Assembly (NCBI GenBank): GCA_963793025.1
Contig: CAWBYL010000005.1
Location: forward strand, 310,001 to 374,000
Length of the DNA: 64,000 nt
Direction: 5' to 3'
DNA from: CAWBYL01 sp963793025
GTDB lineage: Bacteria > Actinomycetota > Acidimicrobiia > Acidimicrobiales > Acidimicrobilacustridaceae
Shown: in pieces, positions 1-8,374 of the stretch
Layout: every line of letters starts with the position of its first letter
Numbering within the stretch: the stretch's first letter is position 1
Notes under the pieces: generated by a model
The model's database searches: none
Told to the model about the DNA's origin: nothing
Seen by the model: only the letters and a program-made list of their open reading frames with translations
Translations under genes and position numbers: made by a program

Positions 1-623
1 CCCTTCATCATCCCCCGGTCGACAGCGCAGATGACGGGGTTGGCCATCACCGCGTCGCCGAAGGGGCAGTGCTCGGACACGATCCGCAGCTCGTCGTTGC
101 GCTTCTCGGCGTGGGCGGCGAAGCCGTGAGCGGTGAGCGCGTCGGCCACCGTGTGCAGCGCCGAACGGAACGACCGCTGCTGGTCGGGGTTGGCCCCCAT
201 CCTCTGAGCCATGAGCCGGCCGTATTCGACGCCGACCTCCTCGGCCATGGCCTCGGCCTGCTCCCGGGGCAGCAGGTCGAGGGCCCGGCCCAGCAGGGTG
301 ACGAGCACGTCGTCGTGGCGGACCGGGAGGTCGAGTTGATCGCCGAGGGTGGTGGCCCGGTAGCGCTTGGAAGGCCGTCCGGCACCGGACCCGCCGCGGG
401 TCGTGCCCACCTCCAGGTAGCCACCACCGCTGAGCTTGTCGAGATGGTGGCGGGCGACGTTCGGATGCAGCTCGAAGTGCTTGGCCACCTCGGTCGCGGT
501 GACGCCGTCGTCACGGCTGCGGGCCAGCAGGTAGATCTCGCGCCGGGTGGGGTCGCCGAAGGCCGAGGTGATGGCCGTGACCACCGAGGAGAACTCGGTG
601 GGAGTGAGGGTGCCCCTGTCCAC
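1..623 (-). CDS. SufR-like HTH transcriptional regulator (3' end outside window)
   Basis: Reading leftward from a GTG at 623-621, the protein opens with an ArsR/SufR-type winged helix (AFGDPTRREIYLLARS, then ATEVAKHFELHPNVARHHL as the recognition helix). After a coiled middle part it ends with HCPFGDAVMANPVICAVDRG, where cysteines resemble the C-terminal cluster-binding cysteines of the SufR/COG2345 family. It is divergent from the Fe-S carrier mrp, and the 56-bp gap holds a strong dyad. This suggests an Fe-S-responsive regulator of itself and mrp, which is inference. The stop codon lies beyond the window edge. Family assignment is by motif only. Confidence 0.75.
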   Translation of the reverse strand, partial: MDRGTLTPTEFSSVVTAITSAFGDPTRREIYLLARSRDDGVTATEVAKHFELHPNVARHHLDKLSGGGYLEVGTTRGGSGAGRPSKRYRATTLGDQLDLPVRHDDVLVTLLGRALDLLPREQAEAMAEEVGVEYGRLMAQRMGANPDQQRSFRSALHTVADALTAHGFAAHAEKRNDELRIVSEHCPFGDAVMANPVICAVDRGMMK

Positions 624-626
624 GCC

Positions 627-658
627 GGTATTCTACCTACCGCCGTAGGAGAAATACC
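627..658. promoter_or_regulatory. 32-bp operator-like dyad between regulator and mrp
   Basis: The outer arms GGTATT and AATACC and the inner arms CTAC and GTAG form an interrupted inverted repeat centred near 643. It fills the divergent intergenic gap. TATTCT inside the left arm could serve as a -10 element. The likely binder is the adjacent SufR-like protein. Confidence 0.6.
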
Positions 659-679
659 GACCCCGAAGAGGCCCGCACC

Positions 680-1825
680 ATGCCCGTCACCGATACCGAC
701 GTCATCGAGGCCCTCCGGCCGGTCGAGGATCCCGAGCTGAATCGCAGCATCGTCGACCTCGGCATGGTGCGGGGCGTGGCCATCGACGGCGGGGTGGCGG
801 CGGTGCGAATCGCCCTCACGGTGGCCGGATGCCCGCTCCGCAACGAGATCCAGAACCGGGTCTCCACCGCTGTGGTCGCCCTCGACGGAATCGACCGGGT
901 CGACCTCGATTTCACGGTGATGACCGACGAAGAGCGGGCGGCCGTCCGCGAGATGCTCCACGGCGACCCCGCCTCCACGGCCGGCAACAACCAGGCCCAC
1001 GGTCACGCCGAAGGCCGCGACATCCCCTTCGCCGACCCGTCGAGCACGACGCGGGTCCTTCTCATCGCCTCCGGCAAGGGCGGCGTGGGCAAGTCGTCGC
1101 TCACCGCCAACCTCTCCGTCGCCCTGGCCCAGCGGGGCCACAAGGTGGCCGTGGTCGACGCCGACGTCTGGGGCTTCTCGATCCCCCGCATGCTCGGGGT
1201 GGAGCACGCCCCCGTCGTCATCGACCAGATGCTGGTGCCGCCGGAGTCCTACGGCGTCCGGTGCATCTCCATGGGCTTCTTCGTCGACGACGACCAGCCG
1301 GTCATCTGGCGGGGGCCCATGTTGCACAAGGCCCTCGAGCAGTTCCTCACCGACGTCTTCTGGGACGAGCCCGACTTCCTCCTCGTCGACCTGCCGCCCG
1401 GCACCGGTGACATCGCCCTGTCGCTCGCCCAGTTCCTGCCTCGGTCGGAGCTGTACGTGGTCACCACCCCGCAGCCGGCCGCTCAGCGGGTGGCCCAGCG
1501 CGTGGCCTTCATGGGCGAGAAGGTGAACCTCGAGGTCAAGGGGATCATCGAGAACATGTCGTGGTTCACGGGCGACGACGGCAAGCGCTACGAGCTGTTC
1601 GGGGCCGGCGGCGGCGCCGAGCTGGCCGAGCGCCTCGAGGTGCCGTTGCTCGGCCAGGTGCCGCTCGTGAACGCGCTGCGCGAAGGTTCCGACTCCGGTC
1701 GACCGATCTCGGCCGTCGATCCCGAGAGCGAGGCGGCCACCGCCATCATGGGCATCGCCGAGCGCATCGACCTCGAGCTCGCCCCGACCCGCCGTTACAA
1801 CCCGGGCCTCAAGCTCCTCGGCTGA
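680..1825 (+). CDS. mrp: Mrp/NBP35-family iron-sulfur cluster carrier ATPase
   Basis: 381 residues. An N-terminal DUF59/MIP18-like domain (about 1-80) precedes a P-loop domain with the deviant Walker A GKGGVGKSS at about 132-140. Further family signatures are VVDADVWGFSIPRML, the DLPPGTGD switch, and IENMSWFTGDDGKRYELFG. Mrp proteins bind and transfer Fe-S clusters to apoproteins in the cytoplasm. The CXXC found in many Mrp proteins is absent from the usual place after ENMS, which seems normal for actinobacterial members. The ATG start lies just beyond the operator dyad, and the divergent SufR-like gene fits shared Fe-S control. Confidence 0.93.
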   Translation: MPVTDTDVIEALRPVEDPELNRSIVDLGMVRGVAIDGGVAAVRIALTVAGCPLRNEIQNRVSTAVVALDGIDRVDLDFTVMTDEERAAVREMLHGDPASTAGNNQAHGHAEGRDIPFADPSSTTRVLLIASGKGGVGKSSLTANLSVALAQRGHKVAVVDADVWGFSIPRMLGVEHAPVVIDQMLVPPESYGVRCISMGFFVDDDQPVIWRGPMLHKALEQFLTDVFWDEPDFLLVDLPPGTGDIALSLAQFLPRSELYVVTTPQPAAQRVAQRVAFMGEKVNLEVKGIIENMSWFTGDDGKRYELFGAGGGAELAERLEVPLLGQVPLVNALREGSDSGRPISAVDPESEAATAIMGIAERIDLELAPTRRYNPGLKLLG

Positions 1826-1837
1826 CCTCACCCCACC

Positions 1838-1940
1838 CTGAGGCGGATCTCCGGCGTCGGCCCGGATTTCTGCCTCGGGAGTCGGACACCGCGCCCAGTC
1901 GGAGGCAGATCTCCGGCTTCGGTTCCGGTTTCCGCCTCCC
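1838..1940. repeat. two tandem REP-like palindromic repeats
   Basis: Two units (1838-1880 and 1901-1940) each begin GAGGC(G/A)GATCTCCGGC and end with (T/C)GCCTC, giving self-complementary ends. The same family occurs, again as a tandem pair, at 47296-47400. It lies between mrp and the next co-directional gene, so a terminator or REP role is possible. Confidence 0.6.
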
Positions 1941-1970
1941 GCTGGTCGGGTCAGGGGCCATGCTGGCAGA

Positions 1971-2981
1971 GTGAGCCGTCCGGTGCCCGAGCTGATCGCC
2001 GAGCAACTGGGCGAGTGGGACGGGGCCACCGCGGTCCACCTGGCCATCCACGGAACGGCGGCGGTCGACGTCATCGCCGACCAGGTCGTGCGCTGCGCCG
2101 AGCGCGCCACCGGCCGATCGGTGGTCGGCGGGCTCTTCCACGTCGCCTCGGTCGGGAGCGTCACCGGCGTCGTCCTCGATGACGGGACGACGGTGGTGGT
2201 CAAGGCGTACCAACCCCGGTGGACCCGGCCCTTCCTCGTCGCCGTGCGCACCGCGCAACAGGCGTTGGTCGACGCCGCGCTCCCGGTCGCCCGCCCGCTC
2301 GCCGGACCCGTGCCGTTCGGACGCGGGCTGGCCACCATCGAGAGCCATCTCCCCGATCCCGGTCAGCCACCGCAGTACGGCGCCCCCGAGATGATGGCCT
2401 CGGCGGTGGGCTTCGCGGCGGTGCTCGACGCGGTGCCCTGGCTCGAGGAGCTGGCCGCCCATCCGTTCCTCGTTCCCCACGGGGGGCTGTACCCGGTGCC
2501 CCATTCGCCCGTCTTCGACTTCGACGCGACGGCGGACGGGGCGGAGTGGATCGACGACCTGGCCCGCGCCGTGGCACCCCGGCGGGGGCGAGGTCGCCAG
2601 GTCGTCGCCCACACCGACTGGTCGGCTCGCAACGTCCGATTGTCCGCCGACGGGGTGCGGGCCATCTACGACATCGACAGCCTGGCCCTCGTGGCCCGGC
2701 CGGCCGCCCTGGCCACGGCGGCGATGACGTGGCGCTTCACCGCCGAGGAGGGCGAGGGCCCGGCGCCGGGCGTGGACGAGATCGACGAGTGGCTCGACCT
2801 CTGCCCCGTCGACCTTCCCGACGACGAGCGCCCAGCGGTGTTCGCCGAGGTCGTCTTCCAGCTCGCCTACACCAGCCGCTGCGAGCACGCCGTCGATCCC
2901 GACGGCCTCGTCCACCGCCGGGCGCGCCCCACCCTGGCCACCGAGGCTCCCGCCCTCCTGCGTCGGGCCGGCCTGGCCTGA
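1971..2981 (+). CDS. aminoglycoside phosphotransferase (APH)-like kinase
   Basis: 336 residues from a GTG start. The catalytic Brenner motif is clear (VVAHTDWSARNVRL, HxDxxxxN), followed by the metal-binding AIYDIDSLAL. The N-lobe has a beta-strand lysine segment (GTTVVVKAYQP). This is the choline kinase/APH/homoserine-kinase fold. The substrate cannot be read from the sequence, and resistance should not be assumed. It follows mrp after the REP-like pair and precedes DUF3107. Confidence 0.75.
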   Translation: MSRPVPELIAEQLGEWDGATAVHLAIHGTAAVDVIADQVVRCAERATGRSVVGGLFHVASVGSVTGVVLDDGTTVVVKAYQPRWTRPFLVAVRTAQQALVDAALPVARPLAGPVPFGRGLATIESHLPDPGQPPQYGAPEMMASAVGFAAVLDAVPWLEELAAHPFLVPHGGLYPVPHSPVFDFDATADGAEWIDDLARAVAPRRGRGRQVVAHTDWSARNVRLSADGVRAIYDIDSLALVARPAALATAAMTWRFTAEEGEGPAPGVDEIDEWLDLCPVDLPDDERPAVFAEVVFQLAYTSRCEHAVDPDGLVHRRARPTLATEAPALLRRAGLA

Positions 2982-3106
2982 CCGCCCGCCCCGAGGCAGT
3001 CTGAGCGGCGTGTGCGCCTCCGCTGCGGGAACCCGGGCCGCGGCCACCTAGCATGACGACGCCGACCGTGGCCGGTCGGCCCCGCCCAGCATCGAGGAGA
3101 CTTTTC

Positions 3107-3343
3107 GTGGACGTTCGCATCGGTGTGGTCCACACCGCCAAGGAGATCGACGTCGAGCTGCCCACCGACGCCGACCGCGACAAGATCCGCGCCGACATCG
3201 ACGCCGCTCTCGCCGACACCGACACCACGCTGTGGCTCACCGATCGTCACGGCCGCGACGTGGCCATCCCCGCCGCCAAGATCGCCTACATCGAGCTGGG
3301 CAGCCCGGACAGCGAGCGCCGCATCGGATTCGGCGGGGGCTGA
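3107..3343 (+). CDS. DUF3107 small conserved actinobacterial protein
   Basis: 78 residues starting at a GTG behind GAGGAGA (VDVRIGVVHTAKEIDVELP). A longer in-frame start at 3053 exists but lacks a ribosome site and adds residues not typical of the family. The protein is charged with a predicted beta-alpha fold (TLWLTDRHGRDVAIPAAKIA). The family is widespread in actinobacteria (Rv3208A-like) and its biochemical role is not established to my knowledge. It is 22 bp upstream of two ArsA-like ATPase genes and is probably co-transcribed with them. Confidence 0.8.
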   Translation: MDVRIGVVHTAKEIDVELPTDADRDKIRADIDAALADTDTTLWLTDRHGRDVAIPAAKIAYIELGSPDSERRIGFGGG

Positions 3344-3365
3344 GCGCCCGTTCGGCGTCGTTCCC

Positions 3366-4325
3366 ATGACCCCCCCCGGCCTCGGTCTGCTCGAGCGTCG
3401 GCTCCTCTTCGTCACCGGCAAGGGCGGCGTGGGCAAGACCAGCGTGGCGGCCGCCCTCGGCCTGCTGGCCGCCGGTCGCGGCCAGCGCGTCCTGATCGTG
3501 GAGATCGACGCCAAGGGCAACACCGCCGAGGTCCTCGAGTCGGGCCCCGTCTCCTTCCAGCCCTCCGAGGTCGCCCCGGGGCTGTGGGTCATGGCCATGG
3601 ACACGGAGGAGTCCCTGCGGGAGTACCTCAAGCTCCAGTTGCGGATCCCGTTCCTGGCCCGGATCGGACCCCTGGCCAAGAGCCTCGACTTCGTGGCCAC
3701 CGCGGCACCCGGGGTGAAGGAGATCCTCACCGTCGGCAAGATCGCGTGGGAGGTTCGCGAGCGCCACTACGACCTGGTGGTGGTCGACGCCTCGGCCACC
3801 GGCCACGTCGTCGGGCAGCTGGCGGCGCCCGAGGCCATCAACGAGCTCGTGCACGTCGGGCGCATCCGTGACCAGACCCGCTGGATGCTGGACCTGCTCT
3901 CGGACCCCGCGGTCACCGGCACGGTCGTGGTGGCCACGCCCGAGGAGATGCCGGTCACCGAGACCCTCGAGCTGGTCGATCGGCTGGAGGTCGAGACCCG
4001 GGTGCCCCTGGCCGCGGTCGTGGTCAACAAGGTGCTCCCCGAGCTGTTCGGCCGAGGGGAGCAGGAGGTCTTCGACCACCTCGACGGTGAAGACGGGCGC
4101 GCCCGTCTCCAGGAGCTGGTGGGGGCCGGTGCCGGCGCGGTGATCGACGGAGCCGACCTCGCCGTCAGACTCCGCCGCGGTCGCGCCGAGCACATCACCC
4201 GGCTGCGCACCGAGTTGCCGGGCACGCTGCCCCTGCTCTACCTGCCCTACCTGTTCACCCGGGCCCACGGCATGCGGGCCACCCGCAACATGGCCGACGC
4301 CCTCGGCGCCGAGCTCGGGTACTGA
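3366..4325 (+). CDS. ArsA/Get3-like anion-transporting ATPase, first of a pair
   Basis: 319 residues. Deviant Walker A at about 18-26 (TGKGGVGKTS), then EIDAKGNTAEVLES and the switch region VVVDASATGHVV. This is the SIMIBI class of P-loop ATPases. Its product and that of the next gene (1 bp apart) resemble the mycobacterial Rv3679-Rv3680 pair, where two ArsA-like subunits work together. No arsenic genes lie nearby, so a membrane-protein or stress role is more likely than arsenite efflux. The ATG at 3366 was chosen because upstream in-frame sequence overlaps DUF3107. Confidence 0.85.
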   Translation: MTPPGLGLLERRLLFVTGKGGVGKTSVAAALGLLAAGRGQRVLIVEIDAKGNTAEVLESGPVSFQPSEVAPGLWVMAMDTEESLREYLKLQLRIPFLARIGPLAKSLDFVATAAPGVKEILTVGKIAWEVRERHYDLVVVDASATGHVVGQLAAPEAINELVHVGRIRDQTRWMLDLLSDPAVTGTVVVATPEEMPVTETLELVDRLEVETRVPLAAVVVNKVLPELFGRGEQEVFDHLDGEDGRARLQELVGAGAGAVIDGADLAVRLRRGRAEHITRLRTELPGTLPLLYLPYLFTRAHGMRATRNMADALGAELGY

Positions 4326-4326
4326 C

Positions 4327-5490
4327 GTGACCGGCCTCGAGCAGATCTGTGCCGCCCGCGAGATCGTCATCACGTGCGGATCGGGGGGCGTGGGCAAGAC
4401 CACCACCGCCGCCGCCATCGGCACCATGGCGGCCGCTCAGCTCGGTGGCAAGGTGCTGGTGCTCACCGTCGATCCCGCTCGGCGCCTGGCCACCGCGCTC
4501 GGGCTCGAGCAGTTCGGGAACGTCGAGACCCAGGTCCCGCCGGAGCTCTTCGTCGAGGTGGGGTTGGAGGCGCGCGGCGAGTTGTGGGCGGCCATGCTCG
4601 ACACCAAGCAGTCGTGGGACGACCTGGTGCGGGCCCATGCGCCGGACCCGGAGACGCGCGACGCCATCCTGGCCAATCCGCTCTATCGCAACATCACGGC
4701 CAAGTTCGTCCAGAGCCACGACTACATCGCCATGGAGCGGCTCTATGAGATCCACCGGTCGGGGCGCTACGACCTCATCGTGGTCGACACCCCGCCCACG
4801 CGGAACGCCATCGACTTCCTCGACGCCCCCGATCGCATGGCCGAGTTCTTCTCCAGTCGACTCCTGCGCTGGCTGATCACGCCGTACCGCTCCCGCCTGG
4901 TGAACGCCGCGTCGCGTCCCTTCTACACCATCGCCGACCGCATCCTCGGCTCGCAGTTCCTGGCCGACATCGCCGAGTTCTTCGTCCTCTTCCAGACGAT
5001 GTACGACGGCTTCGTCGAGAGGGCGGCGGCGGTCAGCCGCACGTTGTCCGACCGGCGCACCACGTTCGTCGTGGTCTCCACCCTCGAGGAGGCGCCTGTG
5101 CGCGAGGCCGAGTTCTTCATGGAGGCGCTCTCGGCGCGGGGCATGCAGTTGGGCGCGTTGGTGCTCAACAAGGTGCTGCCGGAGTGGTTCGGTGACGAGC
5201 AGGCCACGGCGGTGGCCGACCACCTGGTGCACGACCACGAATCTCTGGCCGCGCGCCTGGCCGAGGCCACGCCGGACGGAGCCGGGCCGCTCGGTGACCC
5301 GGCTCAGGTCGGGAGGGTGCTCCGTGAGATCGGGCAGAGCTTCCTCGACTACCGCGTGGTGGCCACCCGTGAGCGCGAGCAGGCGGCCATGCTCGGCCGG
5401 CGTCCGCAGCTGGTCGTGTCCGCCCCCCACCTCGACCGAGACATCAGCGACCTGGCCGGCCTCGTCGCCCTCGGTCGATCCGTCTGGTAG
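4327..5490 (+). CDS. ArsA/Get3-like anion-transporting ATPase, second of a pair
   Basis: 387 residues from GTG. Walker A ITCGSGGVGKTTTAAAIG at about 15-32, the ArsA signature LVLTVDPARRLATALGL, and switch VVDTPPTRNAIDFLDAP. It is longer than its partner, with a helical insert (FVQSHDYIAMERLYEIHRS) typical of the second subunit. The one-base spacing to the preceding gene indicates translational coupling and probably a heterodimer. Function of the pair is inferred from the mycobacterial homologues only. Confidence 0.85.
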   Translation: MTGLEQICAAREIVITCGSGGVGKTTTAAAIGTMAAAQLGGKVLVLTVDPARRLATALGLEQFGNVETQVPPELFVEVGLEARGELWAAMLDTKQSWDDLVRAHAPDPETRDAILANPLYRNITAKFVQSHDYIAMERLYEIHRSGRYDLIVVDTPPTRNAIDFLDAPDRMAEFFSSRLLRWLITPYRSRLVNAASRPFYTIADRILGSQFLADIAEFFVLFQTMYDGFVERAAAVSRTLSDRRTTFVVVSTLEEAPVREAEFFMEALSARGMQLGALVLNKVLPEWFGDEQATAVADHLVHDHESLAARLAEATPDGAGPLGDPAQVGRVLREIGQSFLDYRVVATREREQAAMLGRRPQLVVSAPHLDRDISDLAGLVALGRSVW

Positions 5491-5503
5491 CCGGGGACGC
5501 GCC

Positions 5504-7003
5504 ATGGCCAGCCTCGCCGAGCTCGCCCGCCACCACACCCGACTCACGCTGCCCGAGATCGACCACCTCCAACGCCTGGTCGCGTCGTGGGGGCTGCTCG
5601 CCGACCTCTGCTTCGCCGACCTGATGCTCTTCGGTGGGGCCGAGCACGACGCCGAGGGCACCCGTTTCGCGGGCAAGCCCGAGGACCGCCCGCTCGTCGT
5701 CCTCGGACAGATCCGTCCCACCACCAGCCAGACCCTGTTCCGCAGCGACTGGGTCGGCCGGATCATCCCCGCCAACGAGCGGCCCTACGTCGCTCGCTCC
5801 CTGGCCGCCGGGGGGATCATGGAGGGCGAGGTCACCGGAGATGTTCGAGGCGAGCCGGTGCGCGAGCTGTGCATCCCGGTCACCTACCAGGGCCGCACGG
5901 TCGGCGTCCTGACCAAGGAGTCGGCCCCCACCGTGGGTCGCCAGCCCGGGGAGCTGGAGCGCACCTACGTCGAGGTCTTCAATCGCTTCGCCCGGATGAT
6001 CGCGTCCGGGGCGTTCCCCTTCGCCGGCGAGCAGGGTCCGAGCGAGGAAGCGCCCCGGGTGGGCGACGGCGTGATCCTCCTGGACGGATCGATGCGCGTC
6101 GTCTACGCCTCCCCGAACGCGGTGTCGGCGCTGCACCGCATCAGCGTGCACGCCAACTCCGAGGGCCGGCGACTCGGTGAGCTGGGCCTGCCCGAGACGG
6201 CCATCCGCACTGCGTTCACCCAGGCCCGCCCGGCGACCGAGGAGGTCGAGCGAGGCCCGGAGGTCACCGTCCTGCTCCGATTCATCCCGCTGCTCGAGCA
6301 CGACTCCGTCACCGGCTCGATGGTGCTGTTGCGCGACATCTCGGAGCTGCGTCGCCGTGATCGGTTGTTGCTCTCCAAGGACGCCACGATCCGCGAGATC
6401 CACCACCGGGTGAAGAACAACCTCCAGACGATCTCGTCGCTGCTCCGGCTCCAGGGCCGTCGTCTGTCCTCTCCCGAGGCCAAGGCGGCGGTGGAGGAGT
6501 CGGTGCGGCGTATCCGCTCCATCGCCCTGGTGCACGAGACCCTGTCCCACGCCGCCGGGGACGACGTGCCCTTCATCGAGATCGTCCGCCCGCTGGTGCG
6601 GATGGTCGAGGAGGGGCTGATCTCACCCGAGCATCCGATCCGGTTCTCGGTCGAGGGCGAGGCGGGCATCCTCCCGGCCGCGGTGGCCACCGGGCTCGCC
6701 GTGGTCCTCACGGAACTGCTCCAGAACGTGGTCGACCACGCCTACCCGGAGGGGACCAGCGACGGGGCCGCGGTGAGCGTGGACCTGGCCAACGACGGGG
6801 AACGACTCACCGTCACGGTCACCGATGACGGGGTGGGGCCCCCCGAGGGCTTCTCGGTGGACTCCAGCACCGGGCTGGGCCTGTCGATCGTGCGCACGCT
6901 GGTGACGTCGGAGCTGGCCGGGACCATCGACTTCCACGCCGGCACGGGTCCTCACCCTCGTCCCGGCATGGTCGTGGTCCTGTCGGTTCCGGTCCACGGC
7001 TGA
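5504..7003 (+). CDS. pdtaS: PdtaS-like sensor histidine kinase (HisKA_2/HWE type)
   Basis: 499 residues, no transmembrane segment, so cytosolic. Order: N-terminal GAF-like domain (LASWGLLADLCFADLM...), PAS-like middle (VILLDGSMRVVYASPNAV), the HisKA_2 phosphoacceptor EIHHRVKNNLQTISSLLRL with the histidine near residue 298, then HATPase (TELLQNVVDHAYP, TDDGVGPP, GLGLSIVRTL). In mycobacteria PdtaS pairs with the RNA-binding antiterminator PdtaR, and pdtaS lies beside whiB1 as here. The response regulator is not in this window. The ATG at 5504 follows the ArsA gene by 13 bp. Confidence 0.9.
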   Translation: MASLAELARHHTRLTLPEIDHLQRLVASWGLLADLCFADLMLFGGAEHDAEGTRFAGKPEDRPLVVLGQIRPTTSQTLFRSDWVGRIIPANERPYVARSLAAGGIMEGEVTGDVRGEPVRELCIPVTYQGRTVGVLTKESAPTVGRQPGELERTYVEVFNRFARMIASGAFPFAGEQGPSEEAPRVGDGVILLDGSMRVVYASPNAVSALHRISVHANSEGRRLGELGLPETAIRTAFTQARPATEEVERGPEVTVLLRFIPLLEHDSVTGSMVLLRDISELRRRDRLLLSKDATIREIHHRVKNNLQTISSLLRLQGRRLSSPEAKAAVEESVRRIRSIALVHETLSHAAGDDVPFIEIVRPLVRMVEEGLISPEHPIRFSVEGEAGILPAAVATGLAVVLTELLQNVVDHAYPEGTSDGAAVSVDLANDGERLTVTVTDDGVGPPEGFSVDSSTGLGLSIVRTLVTSELAGTIDFHAGTGPHPRPGMVVVLSVPVHG

Positions 7004-7043
7004 GCGCGGCGGCGCGGTTGGCGCCACCGACCCCGGACGCGAC

Positions 7044-7067
7044 GACGACCTCCCCAAGGAGGTCGTC
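7044..7067. terminator. bidirectional hairpin between pdtaS and whiB
   Basis: A perfect 10-bp stem (GACGACCTCC / GGAGGTCGTC) with a CCAA loop lies between the two convergent stop codons. There is no T-run, as is common in high-GC actinobacteria. Confidence 0.65.
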
Positions 7068-7108
7068 AGGTGCGGCCCGGCGGCTGCCGGGTCAGGTCGG
7101 TGCTCGAC

Positions 7109-7405
7109 CTACGAGGCGCGGCGCCGGGCGGCCAGCCACTGGCGGCGCAGCTTGCGTCGCTCCTCCTCGGAGGTGCCACCCCAGATACCGGAGTCCTGGT
7201 TGGTGGTCAGCGCGAACTCCAGGCACGGGGCCTTGGCCTCGCACTGGTCGCAGACGGCCTTGGCGCTCTCGATCTGGTCGATCGCCGGGCCGGTGGTGCC
7301 CACCGGGAAGAACAGGTCGGGGTCGGTGTCCCGGCACGCAGAATCGTCACGCCAGTCATCGGGCGCAGCAGAGAGGGTCAACGAGCGGGACGTGGTGAGG
7401 GCCAC
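7109..7405 (-). CDS. whiB1: WhiB-family Fe-S regulator (WhiB1-like)
   Basis: 98 residues from a GTG preceded by GGAGGCACC; a longer reading to 7534 has no ribosome site. The four cluster cysteines appear in WhiB order (DSACRD, then CDQCEAKAPC), followed by the turn GIWGGTSEEERRKL and a basic tail (RRQWLAARRR). Similarity to WhiB1 in DPDLFFPVG and in the neighbourhood (pdtaS) supports that subgroup. WhiB proteins bind a 4Fe-4S cluster and act on transcription with the principal sigma factor. The gene symbol is a subgroup guess; the family is certain. Confidence 0.9.
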   Translation of the reverse strand: MALTTSRSLTLSAAPDDWRDDSACRDTDPDLFFPVGTTGPAIDQIESAKAVCDQCEAKAPCLEFALTTNQDSGIWGGTSEEERRKLRRQWLAARRRAS

Positions 7406-7687
7406 GGTGCCTCCACAAATCGGGCTCACGAGTCGGGAGCGGCTGCTGCCGGTCGTGAAGCTGTTCACATGCCACCACGCCGGGAGAACTCGGACCGTGT
7501 GGCTGGGACGTGCTGAAGGTACCGGTGGGGGCATTCCCGCGCAAGGGTCTGTTCGTCAAAAGTTTCCCGAACAGGTGCGATCTTTGACACATCACGGTCA
7601 GGATCGGGCAACAATGTGGCAACTGACCACTGAGAGTGTTGGTCTGGACGTCACTTGTGGTTCAGCCGGCTCCCGTAGGGTTCCGGC

Positions 7688-8362
7688 GTGACCATCGTCA
7701 TGGCCCACCGAGGCGCGTCGGAGGATCATCCACCCGGCAACACGGTCGAAGCTCTGGCGGCCGCCGGCCTGCTCGGAGCCGACTGGGTCGAGCTCGACGT
7801 GCGCCTCACCGCCGACGGAGCGCTGGCCGTGCACCACGACCCCGAGCTGCCCGACGGCCGGCGGATCATCGACCTGCCGGCCGCCCGCCTTCCGGTCTGG
7901 GTGCCCCTCCTCGGTCCGGCCCTGGACGCCACCGCCGGGCTGGGGGTGAACGTCGAGATCAAGGCCGACTGCCCTGATGACCAGCGCGCCCACCTGGTCG
8001 CCTCCACCGTCGGGTCGATCGGGGCCTGCGCGGCACCGGGAGCACGGCTGGTGACCTCCTTCGACATCGATCTCGTCGACATGGTGAAGGCCGCGGCCCC
8101 GGCCATCCCGACCGGCGTCATCTCCTTCGGCACCGCGGTCGAGCTGGTCGACCAGGTGGCGGACCGGGGCCACGGGGCGGTCTGTCCCTGGCACGCCGAC
8201 GTCACCCCGGAGCTGGTGGAAGCCGCACACCGGCGGGGGTTGACCGTCAACGCGTGGGCGGTCGACGACCCGACCCGCATGGCGGAGCTGGTGGAGCTCG
8301 GCGTGGACGCCATCATCACCAAGCGGCCGTCGCTGTGCCGCCAGGTCGTCGGTCGCACCTGA
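7688..8362 (+). CDS. glycerophosphodiester phosphodiesterase
   Basis: 224 residues from GTG. GDPD landmarks in order: MAHRGASEDHPPGNT (catalytic HRG and the ExN-like NT), VELDVRLTADGALAVHHDP (metal and catalytic residues), NVEIKAD, and the C-terminal NAWAVDDPTRMAELVELGVDAIIT. It hydrolyses glycerophosphodiesters to glycerol-3-phosphate plus alcohol. No signal peptide is seen, so it is probably cytoplasmic. The short version of the family fits. The 282-bp gap upstream is shared with whiB and must hold both promoters. Confidence 0.9.
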   Translation: MTIVMAHRGASEDHPPGNTVEALAAAGLLGADWVELDVRLTADGALAVHHDPELPDGRRIIDLPAARLPVWVPLLGPALDATAGLGVNVEIKADCPDDQRAHLVASTVGSIGACAAPGARLVTSFDIDLVDMVKAAAPAIPTGVISFGTAVELVDQVADRGHGAVCPWHADVTPELVEAAHRRGLTVNAWAVDDPTRMAELVELGVDAIITKRPSLCRQVVGRT

Positions 8363-8374
8363 GACCGCGGCCCG

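Noticed and set aside
47..2338. 763-codon open frame on the minus strand
   Set aside because: It is low-complexity Arg/Gly/Pro shadow coding opposite mrp and its neighbours. High GC makes such long antisense frames common.
7584..7615. TTGACA-type promoter before the GDPD gene
   Set aside because: TTGACA is present at 7584, but the nearest -10-like AACAAT is 20 bp away, too far to claim.
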